DNA of 10,787 nt from Spirochaetaceae bacterium. GTDB taxonomy: Bacteria; Spirochaetota; Spirochaetia; Treponematales; Breznakiellaceae. Location of the stretch: contig JAIRYB010000077.1 in the NCBI GenBank assembly GCA_031267955.1, forward strand, positions 1 through 10,787, written 5' to 3'. The position numbers were made by a program, and so were the translations under genes. A model generated the notes under the pieces. That model saw nothing but the letters and a program-made list of their open reading frames with translations, did not search any database and was not told where the DNA came from. Below are positions 5,635-10,787 of the stretch, one piece after another (the stretch's first letter is position 1; the number at the start of each line of letters is the position of its first letter).

Positions 5635-6186
5635 ATGCGTCATGAATTTAAACGCCGTCTTGCCGCCCGCCTGATTTTTTTTAGCGGCCTTTTGCTAACC
5701 TTGCTTGGCTGCATGTTTTTGCTGGGTACGATGGCCGGAATTTCCAGGATTTCCGTAATGACCGCCTTCTTTTTTATTATTATCGGTTCAGCCTGCGCGT
5801 TTTTCGCGGTTAAATTAAACAAGCGGTCCCTCTACCTGTTCTTTGCCACTTTTTTCATCCTTGTCGGATTTTTTCTTTTTTTGTCTTCTCTCAGGATTAT
5901 TCCCATGGCCCTTGAAAACTGGTGGCCTTCGGTCTCGGTTTTCGCCGGCCTGGCCCTCATCCCTTCGGGCTGGCATTTTTACGGGATAATCAAGATCCGC
6001 TATATGGTCCCGGCCGCGGCCTTTATCATCCTGGGGGCCGCGCTTCTGATCTTCTCCCTCGATATGGTGACTTTCTCTTTCAAGCAGTTTATCCTTAATT
6101 GGTGGCCCCTGCTCATGGCCGTAGCGGGGCTCATCCTGCTGCTTGTTTCTCTGGGGACCAAAAGCGGTTCCAAGGATTCGGAATAG
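5635..6186 (+). CDS. Multi-pass membrane protein, LiaI/LiaF-TM-like
   Basis: This 183-aa protein is mostly hydrophobic with about six membrane-spanning stretches, roughly at residues 12-33, 38-58, 66-86, 95-112, 123-142 and 152-173, preceded by a basic N-terminus (MRHEFKRRLAAR). Two NWWP motifs (ENWWPSVSVFAGLALI and LNWWPLLMAVAGLILL) suggest an internal duplication and recall the WWP-containing transmembrane unit of LiaI/LiaF-type and DUF5668 proteins. Some of those work in cell-envelope stress sensing. The resemblance is by motif only and no function is assigned. The next gene starts at its stop codon, so the two are almost certainly an operon. Confidence 0.75.
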   Translation: MRHEFKRRLAARLIFFSGLLLTLLGCMFLLGTMAGISRISVMTAFFFIIIGSACAFFAVKLNKRSLYLFFATFFILVGFFLFLSSLRIIPMALENWWPSVSVFAGLALIPSGWHFYGIIKIRYMVPAAAFIILGAALLIFSLDMVTFSFKQFILNWWPLLMAVAGLILLLVSLGTKSGSKDSE

Positions 6187-7934
6187 TGATTCAAAGGACA
6201 TGCTTTCCTTTTTTTTCGTTCTGGGACCGGCTAAACCTCGCGCTTTTTGCCCTTATTCTTCTCTTTCTGTCCTGCGGCAGCCGGAACCCCGCGGTACAGG
6301 AGCTGCCCATTTTCGTGCAGCCCTCCGCCCCGGCGGCGGAGCAGCCCCCCCCTGCCCGGAACGGCGGGGGAGTGGCGGAGGAGATCCGCTCCCTGGTCGA
6401 AAACGGGTCCCCCCCCTCCCTGCTCCGGGCCCTGGATCAGATCCGCTCCCGGCAGCTCGAAGCCACCGAATTCGGCCGGCTGATGAACGCCGTCACGGCG
6501 AACCTGCTCCAGAAACTCTACCCCGCGGTCCAGGCCCAGGTCCTGCCCGTCGATCCGCCCCAGACCCACGCATACGCGAAAATCCTCCGGGAAGCCGATC
6601 GGGGTACCTATACGCCGCCTTCCCCCGCTTCCAGCGACTACCTGGAACACGTACTGCCCTTCATGGCTTTCCTCAGGGAAAACCGGGCCGAGCGTCTTTT
6701 AATAGCCCTGCCGGATCTGGAAAAGGGGCGGTCCCTGAACCCGTCCTCGGTGCTGGCCCCTTTTTTTCTGGGCCTCGTCTATGAACGTTCGGGCCGTATC
6801 GAAGAAGCCTTCAACGCCTATACCCTGGCCTACGGCATTTCCGCCGAATGTTACCCCGCAGCCATAGGGCTCGCCCGGATCATGGACGCGCGGGGGCAGT
6901 TGCAGGACGCCATCAGGATATTTTCGGACCTGGTAATCCGCAACCCCGACAATATCGCGGTCAAACGCCAGCTTGCCATTGCCTATTACCGCAGCGGGGA
7001 CTGGTCCCGGGCTGAACCGGCCATTGCCGAAATACTCCAGCGTGACAGCCGCGACCGGCAGTTCATCCTGATGAGGGCCCATGTGCTTGTGGAGCAGGGC
7101 CAGTTTCTCCAGGCCCAGGTCCCCCTGGATATATACGGGACCATGGACACCAATAACCGGCTCTACCTTTTTCTGCGGGCCAGGGTCCAGGCCGAGGGCT
7201 ACCGCAACCGGGACGCCGCCCTGAACTACCTCAGGTCTATACTCCGCAATGATCCCGGCGACAGCGAAGCCTCCCTGTACGCAGCCCGCCTCCTCATGGA
7301 ATCGAACCGCCAGGAAGACCAGGCAGAAGGTTCCGAGCTTCTCCGCCGGCTTCTTGATACCTCCGACCCTTCGCCCCAGGTGTGGAATCTGGCGGTCCAG
7401 GACGCCATACGCCGGCAGGCATGGCGGGAAGCCCAGGGCTACCTGGAGCCGCTTTTAAGGGACCGCCGTTCCTCCCAGGATCTGTTCAACTCCTATACTG
7501 TAGAGCAGGGCCTCGGGAACAGCGCCGCAGCGCTCCAGGCGGCCCGCGAGCTCTACGAGCGGGATCCCTCCAACGAAGACGGAATCACCGCCTATATCTC
7601 CGCGCTCATCGACACGGGGCGCCAGGACGAAGCCGGCCGCATGATCGAAAGCCGCCTGGCGAGCCTTGGCGGCGGCGTGATCAAAGGGCGGTATTACTTT
7701 CTCCGCAGCCGGCTCCGGGGCAGCGAGGAATCGGTAATGAACGATCTCCGGTCCTGCCTCTTCGAAGATCCCCGCAACCTGAACGCCCTTATCGCCATGT
7801 TCGAAATTTACCAGCGCCGCCGGGACGATCGCCGGGCCGTCTACTATCTCAAACAGGCCCTGGCCCTGGCGCCGGACAACCCCCGGCTCAAGCGCTGGGA
7901 AATCGAGTTCGCCGCCCAGCTTGGGAATAATTGA
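6186..7934 (+). CDS. TPR lipoprotein with about 11 repeats
   Basis: The proposed GTG start at 6186 overlaps the previous TAG by one base (TAGTG) and has AAGGA at 6172-6176, giving 582 aa. The frame is open further upstream to an ATG at 6099 inside the previous gene, but only the GTG start gives a sensible leader: a hydrophobic stretch LNLALFALILLFLSC, with Cys30 as the likely lipidated residue. A Pro/Ala-rich linker (about 45-62) follows. From about residue 195 to the end there are some 11 consecutive TPR-like helix pairs, for example FFLGLVYERSGRIEEAFNAY, QLAIAYYRSGDWSRAEPAIA and YYLKQALALAPDNPRL. The product is probably an envelope-anchored scaffold. Partners are unknown; the membrane protein encoded upstream is the obvious candidate. 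Confidence 0.85.
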   Translation: MIQRTCFPFFSFWDRLNLALFALILLFLSCGSRNPAVQELPIFVQPSAPAAEQPPPARNGGGVAEEIRSLVENGSPPSLLRALDQIRSRQLEATEFGRLMNAVTANLLQKLYPAVQAQVLPVDPPQTHAYAKILREADRGTYTPPSPASSDYLEHVLPFMAFLRENRAERLLIALPDLEKGRSLNPSSVLAPFFLGLVYERSGRIEEAFNAYTLAYGISAECYPAAIGLARIMDARGQLQDAIRIFSDLVIRNPDNIAVKRQLAIAYYRSGDWSRAEPAIAEILQRDSRDRQFILMRAHVLVEQGQFLQAQVPLDIYGTMDTNNRLYLFLRARVQAEGYRNRDAALNYLRSILRNDPGDSEASLYAARLLMESNRQEDQAEGSELLRRLLDTSDPSPQVWNLAVQDAIRRQAWREAQGYLEPLLRDRRSSQDLFNSYTVEQGLGNSAAALQAARELYERDPSNEDGITAYISALIDTGRQDEAGRMIESRLASLGGGVIKGRYYFLRSRLRGSEESVMNDLRSCLFEDPRNLNALIAMFEIYQRRRDDRRAVYYLKQALALAPDNPRLKRWEIEFAAQLGNN

Positions 7935-7939
7935 TCCGG

Positions 7940-7964
7940 GGCAGCTTTTCAATCTGCCGCTTTT
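7940..7964 (+). terminator. Weak terminator-like hairpin
   Basis: GGCAG (7940-7944) and CTGCC (7954-7958) form a 5-bp stem followed by GCTTTT, just after the stop codon of the TPR lipoprotein gene. Confidence 0.35.
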
Positions 7965-7985
7965 GCGGTAATTACGGGCTGAAGT

Positions 7986-8010
7986 CCGGCGTAATCCGCC
8001 GGCTGTTTTC
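7986..8010 (+). terminator. Probable intrinsic terminator
   Basis: CCGGCG-TAATC-CGCCGG (7986-8002) is a perfect 6-bp G+C stem followed by CTGTTTTC. It lies about 50 bp after the TPR lipoprotein gene and is the best candidate for ending that operon. The T tract is short. Confidence 0.5.
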
Positions 8011-8033
8011 TCCTTGCCGAACTTACGTTGGTT

Positions 8034-8071
8034 GCGATCCGGAAAAACGCCCGCGATCCGGCGTTTGCCGG
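8034..8071. repeat. Direct repeat and compound hairpin
   Basis: GCGATCCGG occurs at 8034-8042 and again at 8053-8061, 19 bp apart. Within it AAACGCC (8045-8051) pairs with GGCGTTT (8060-8066), extended by CCGG/CCGG (8039-8042/8068-8071). An alternative stem CCGGC-GTTT-GCCGG (8058-8071) is mutually exclusive. A further TCGGCC/GGCCGA stem lies at 8087-8104. Together these occupy the 249-bp gap before rubredoxin; no gene is seen in it. Confidence 0.5.
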
Positions 8072-8122
8072 AAAAAAATCCCTGAATCGGCCGTACCGGG
8101 CCGAATTTCACCTGTTGTTACC

Positions 8123-8151
8123 TTGTCTTTAACCCGAAAATCCGTTAGAAT
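8123..8151 (+). promoter_or_regulatory. Probable rubredoxin promoter
   Basis: TTGTCT (8123-8128), a 17-bp spacer and TAGAAT (8146-8151) form a plausible sigma-70 promoter. A perfect TATAAT also lies at 8158-8163 but without a recognisable -35 box at the right distance. Either would place the start shortly before AGGAGG (8171-8176). Confidence 0.5.
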
Positions 8152-8183
8152 CTGGTGTATAATGAGTGCCAGGAGGCTTTGTT

Positions 8184-8342
8184 ATGCAAAAATACGTTTG
8201 TAATGTTTGCGGATATGTGTACGATCCTGCGGCAGGGGACCCGAACGGGGGAATCAAGCCGGGGACTCCCTTCGAATCCATTCCTGACGATTGGGTTTGC
8301 CCGGCTTGCGGGGTCGGCAAAAGCGATTTTTCCCCCGTGTGA
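8184..8342 (+). CDS. Rubredoxin
   Basis: This 52-aa protein (MQKYVCNVCGYVYDPAAGDP at the start) has the two iron-binding knuckles of rubredoxin, C6-x2-C9-GY and C39-P-x-C42-G, with the aromatic residues Tyr4, Tyr11, Tyr13, Phe30 and Trp37 at their usual places. Length is exactly typical. Rubredoxin holds one Fe(SCys)4 centre and carries single electrons in the cytoplasm. In anaerobes it commonly feeds superoxide reductase, rubrerythrin or flavodiiron proteins that remove superoxide, peroxide or oxygen. AGGAGG at 8171-8176 with 7-nt spacing fixes the ATG. It has its own promoter after a hairpin-rich gap and is followed after 18 bp by a 96-aa unknown. Confidence 0.96.
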   Translation: MQKYVCNVCGYVYDPAAGDPNGGIKPGTPFESIPDDWVCPACGVGKSDFSPV

Positions 8343-8360
8343 CGGAGCTTTGCGGCCTGT

Positions 8361-8651
8361 ATGCTTTCCAGAGAAGATTTTGTTTTTACTATAGGTTATG
8401 ACGGCCCCGCGGCTGTAGTGGACGGCCAGGCCAAAAAGCGCTTTGGTTCCCTGTCCGCGGTTGAACTTGCGGAAAAGGGGCTGTTCCGGGCCGCCTATTC
8501 AGCGGCGGTTTATTCAAAAGATCCGGCGGAAACCAGGGCGGTTTCGGAGATATACGACAGGGCGGCCGCCGCTTCCGGGGACGCGGCTTCTTCCCCGGAC
8601 AGGCTTTTCGGGGTATTCCCTGTGGAGGTCAAAAGGGTAATTGTTTTGTAA
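8361..8651 (+). CDS. Small protein of unknown function
   Basis: This 96-aa protein begins MLSREDFVFTIGYDGPAAVV. I do not recognise it. It has no signal peptide, no Cys and no membrane segment. The N-terminal half looks like a beta strand then a helix (ELAEKGLFRAAYSAAVYS), the middle is Ala/Ser-rich and the end is a short hydrophobic strand (VEVKRVIVL). Its Shine-Dalgarno is poor (GGAG at 8344-8347, 13 nt away), so translation may depend on that of rubredoxin 18 bp upstream. The next gene starts 23 bp downstream. Codon use matches the neighbours and it fits the co-directional spacing, so it is probably real. Confidence 0.65.
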   Translation: MLSREDFVFTIGYDGPAAVVDGQAKKRFGSLSAVELAEKGLFRAAYSAAVYSKDPAETRAVSEIYDRAAAASGDAASSPDRLFGVFPVEVKRVIVL

Positions 8652-8674
8652 TACTGTATAAGGGGGGATATGCG

Positions 8675-9595
8675 ATGAAGAGGATGCTGTTCCTCGGGTT
8701 ATTTTTTCTGGCTGCTCTTGCCGCCTATGCGCAGGATATTGACAGGGGCAGCTATGTGGAAATAACCTACGACGATTTGATGGCATGGATCGAGACTGAA
8801 TCCGGGAGCGGGATACCGGAGCGTTTCAAAATGTACCTGGTCTACGACGGCCCTTCCAGCCCGGGTTATAATTTCAAGGACGGCGACGATGATCTTATCA
8901 TGTTCTCGGATGCTGATCTGTATTTTGAAAAAGGCCAGGACGTGGTTGTCTACTTCACCGCCGCCGGCCCTTTAGCCTGGGATCGTTCGATTGACGCCGT
9001 TGAGCTGGGGGACGATTACCGGGACATTGTTGAAGCGGACGCTGCCGGGGCCTTTGACGATTCCCAAAGTATCCCGGATCCCCCCGCCTCAGGCCAAAGC
9101 CCGCCCCAGACTACCCCCGCCCGGACGGCATTGGTGCCAGGCGCCGAACGCCCGCCCAATCCCGCCTCGGCCCAGATACTTCTTCCCCCGGAAGCAAGCC
9201 GGGTTCTTATCGAAATAAACCGGGAATCCAACGGGAACCTCAGGCTGTCCATTGAAAGCGGCGGCTCTCCCCCCCCGCCGAACGCGTATCCGCCCAACCC
9301 CAGCGCCTCTCCGGCAATGGCCCCGCCCCGCCCCGCCCCGGACGTGAATATTATCCCCAGGCTTCCCGCCGGGGGCGACCGGAAGCTCTACAAGGTCCAG
9401 GTCGGGGCTTTTGCCAGCAAAACCGGGGCGGATCAGCTGTTCGCCAGACTCAGGGACGCGGGTTTCTCCCCTGCCCATGAAAAATTCGGCAAATGGAACC
9501 GGGTGATCATCCCCGGCGTCCGGGGTTCCGATATTGGCGATATGGCGCGGCGCCTTGGTTCTGTGGGGATAAAATCAATCTGGCTGCGGGAATGA
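8675..9595 (+). CDS. Secreted SPOR-domain protein
   Basis: The 306-aa protein has a signal peptide (MKRMLFLGLFFLAALAAYA, cleavage near residue 19). An N-terminal beta-rich domain of unknown type follows (about 21-112), then a Pro-rich linker, a short module at 166-195 (AQILLPPEASRVLIEINRES then NGNLRLSIES), another Pro-rich linker, and a C-terminal SPOR domain at 237-304 (KLYKVQVGAFASKTGADQLF at its start, IKSIWL at its end). SPOR domains bind glycan strands stripped of stem peptides at division septa, so a role in septal or envelope peptidoglycan is likely. The start is fixed by AGGGGGGA at 8661-8668, 6 nt before the ATG. The 166-195 module recurs in the next gene. Confidence 0.88.
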   Translation: MKRMLFLGLFFLAALAAYAQDIDRGSYVEITYDDLMAWIETESGSGIPERFKMYLVYDGPSSPGYNFKDGDDDLIMFSDADLYFEKGQDVVVYFTAAGPLAWDRSIDAVELGDDYRDIVEADAAGAFDDSQSIPDPPASGQSPPQTTPARTALVPGAERPPNPASAQILLPPEASRVLIEINRESNGNLRLSIESGGSPPPPNAYPPNPSASPAMAPPRPAPDVNIIPRLPAGGDRKLYKVQVGAFASKTGADQLFARLRDAGFSPAHEKFGKWNRVIIPGVRGSDIGDMARRLGSVGIKSIWLRE

Positions 9596-9647
9596 AACGC
9601 CCTGTCCTGAAGCGGTGTATTATACCCGCGCTTTCCGATGAACGCCC

Positions 9648-10670
9648 ATGAAAAATCGGTGCTTTGGCCTGCTGTTTTTACTGGTTCCCCTCTTTTTTTG
9701 CGCTGCCCAGGCCGGGGAAGGGCTTGCGGGCAGGCTTTCGTCGATCTCCGGCGCGCTTTCCGCGGCCCATATTAGCCTTGCGCCGGGAACCCGGATCAGG
9801 GTTACCAATCTGGAAACTGGCCGCAGTATCGTAGTGATCATAAACCGCCGCCTCAGAGCGGATTCGGGGCATATTGTGGAACTTACCGTACCTGCGGCGG
9901 AAGCGATCGGCCTCAGGAACGAGGCCCGGGTACGGGTGGAGCCGATCAACAGTGACGGAACCCCTGCGCCGGCGGCAGCCCCCCCTCCTCCCCCGGCAGT
10001 ATCCGCCGCCGCCGGTTCCCGCGAAACCCCAGGTACCCGCGAAGCCCCGAACGCCGGTAAAACTCCGGACACGCGCAACGGGCCCTTGGCAGAGGGCAGC
10101 CCCGGGGAACGGAGGCCGCTTCCCGCGGTCCGGCCGCCCCCGAGCCCTGATACCGACGGGCCCGAAACCGCTAATGAAAACGCGCCCCGTGGTTTCTACT
10201 ATACAAATAGCTATGACGGGGAGTATTCAGAAGATCTTGGGGAAGACGGGCCTTTGCCGTCCCAGGAATCCGGCCTGTCCGGGGCCGACATCGTTACCCT
10301 GCTGCCGGAAACAGACCAACCCGCCGCGCCGCCGCCCGCGCGGACCCGCCCGGTCCCGCCGCCGTCCGCGTCGCTCGCGCAGGCCCGCCCTGCCTCTCCG
10401 GCCTTGCAAGCCCAGCCGGATCCCCCGGCCCTGGCCATGCCGCCCGCACAGGCGGCCCCCGCATCACCCGCACAGGCTCGGCCTGCCCCTCCGGCCTTGC
10501 AAGCCCAGCCGGATCCCCCGGCCCTGGCCATGCCGCCCGTACAGGCGGCCTCCGCATCACCCGCGCAGGCCCGGCCCGCCCCTCCGGCCCCCGGAGCAAG
10601 GGCGGCATCGGCGCAAATTGCCCTTCCCGCGGATACCGACCGGGTAGTACTGTCCATGAACCGGGATTAA
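9648..10670 (+). CDS. RlpA-like DPBB protein, probably cut short by a stop codon
   Basis: The frame encodes 340 aa up to a TAA. It has a signal peptide (1-21, ending CAAQA) and an RlpA-type double-psi beta-barrel at about 24-98 (LSAAHISLAPGTRIRVTNLE, VELTVPAAEAIG, ARVRVEPI). A long Pro/Ala-rich region follows (about 104-320) with a 31-residue tandem repeat, then the start of a module (322-340) shared with the SPOR protein just upstream. RlpA-type enzymes cleave naked glycan strands at septa. Here the barrel looks inactive: the SWYG segment is missing and the usual INDRGP reads INRRLR; the His of the AAH motif (His41) remains. The TAA at 10668-10670 falls inside the shared module and the frame continues open to the window edge, so I read this as an interrupted or recoded gene. 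No Shine-Dalgarno is evident at the ATG; TATTAT at 9618-9623 may be a -10 box. Confidence 0.78.
   Translation: MKNRCFGLLFLLVPLFFCAAQAGEGLAGRLSSISGALSAAHISLAPGTRIRVTNLETGRSIVVIINRRLRADSGHIVELTVPAAEAIGLRNEARVRVEPINSDGTPAPAAAPPPPPAVSAAAGSRETPGTREAPNAGKTPDTRNGPLAEGSPGERRPLPAVRPPPSPDTDGPETANENAPRGFYYTNSYDGEYSEDLGEDGPLPSQESGLSGADIVTLLPETDQPAAPPPARTRPVPPPSASLAQARPASPALQAQPDPPALAMPPAQAAPASPAQARPAPPALQAQPDPPALAMPPVQAASASPAQARPAPPAPGARAASAQIALPADTDRVVLSMNRD
10380..10589 (+). repeat. 93-bp tandem repeat in Pro/Ala-rich region
   Basis: Two full copies (10380-10472 and 10473-10565) and a partial third (10566-10589) of a 93-bp unit encode a 31-residue Pro/Ala/Gln repeat beginning QARPA and containing QAQPDPPALAMPP. 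The two full copies differ at only a few bases, which suggests recent duplication. The unit length is a multiple of three, so copy number can change without a frameshift. Confidence 0.85.
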
Positions 10671-10787
10671 TCGGGAAAACTGTGGGTCTATGTGGAAAGC
10701 GAGACCGCCAGGGAGGTCGCCGTAACGGAAATACCCAGGCAGATACCGATACAGGCGCCTTCCCAGGCCCCTGCCCGGCAGCAAGCC
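10671..10787 (+). other. In-frame continuation of the RlpA-like gene after the stop
   Basis: Directly after the TAA the same frame stays open for 39 codons to the edge, beginning SGKLWVYVESETAREVAVTE and ending in a Pro/Gln/Ala-rich stretch like that upstream. SGKLWVYVES aligns with NGNLRLSIES of the upstream SPOR protein, so these codons look like former or still-used coding sequence. A SPOR domain may follow outside the window. Confidence 0.75.

Noticed and set aside
7455..8111. 218-codon minus-strand frame across the end of the TPR lipoprotein gene
   Set aside because: Most of it is antisense to clear TPR repeats and the rest runs through the hairpin-rich gap. No ribosome-binding site or domain is seen.
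8155..8163. TATAAT at 8158-8163 as the main rubredoxin promoter
   Set aside because: The hexamer is perfect, but no -35-like box lies 16-18 bp upstream, whereas TTGTCT-17-TAGAAT is well spaced. It is kept only as an alternative.
7931..8203. 90-codon plus-strand frame in the gap before rubredoxin
   Set aside because: It spans a terminator, repeats and the rubredoxin promoter, overlaps the rubredoxin start in another frame, and its translation looks non-protein-like.
10380..10589. Possible CRISPR-like repeats
   Set aside because: The copies are directly adjacent with no spacers and keep the reading frame, so they are a coding tandem repeat.

Overview
The window looks like a spirochaete chromosome, most plausibly a Treponema-like (Treponematales) organism from an anaerobic habitat. 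This rests on the style of the proteins: loose lipoboxes, many TPR lipoproteins, Pro/Ala-rich DPBB and SPOR envelope proteins, and a rubredoxin. It also rests on the G+C-rich, Gly/Pro/Ala-heavy coding. The lineage is an inference, not a database result. No prophage, CRISPR array, tRNA or rRNA is visible.

Layout. (1) 1-71, minus: the first 23 codons of infC (translation initiation factor IF-3), running off the left edge. (2) 72-279: a divergent control region with two good sigma-70-type promoters and, between them, a perfect 13-bp inverted repeat. (3) 280-1502, plus: a pentapeptide-repeat protein with an N-terminal Cys/His cluster and a metallo-beta-lactamase-fold hydrolase, 14 bp apart. (4) 1508-5405, minus, in transcription order: a TPR lipoprotein, a LysM lytic transglycosylase overlapping it by 7 nt, and a secreted protein of unknown function. 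The last two are separated by a 209-bp insertion with 15-bp terminal inverted repeats and an exact 8-bp target duplication, which looks like an IS66-type MITE. (5) 5406-5634: a second divergent region. (6) 5635-7934, plus: a multi-pass membrane protein and an 11-TPR lipoprotein whose GTG start overlaps the preceding stop by one base. (7) 7935-8183: a hairpin-rich region with two terminator-like stems and a promoter. (8) 8184-10787, plus: rubredoxin (52 aa), a 96-aa unknown, a SPOR-domain protein, and an RlpA-like DPBB protein running toward the right edge.

Much of the window concerns the cell envelope. It holds a peptidoglycan-cleaving enzyme, a SPOR protein that should bind denuded septal glycan, a degenerate RlpA-like protein, two TPR lipoproteins and a membrane protein. 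The SPOR and RlpA-like proteins share a short module found just before SPOR in the first protein. In the second, an in-frame TAA falls in the middle of that module while the same frame stays open to the window edge.

Most notable observations: the MITE at the 3' end of the transglycosylase gene; the nonsense codon inside a conserved module; the palindrome midway between two divergent promoters; two genes whose -10 box lies 6 nt before the ATG with no Shine-Dalgarno (likely leaderless mRNAs); a probable AUA start on a lipoprotein gene; and an MBL enzyme that has lost the Asp of its HxHxDH motif.
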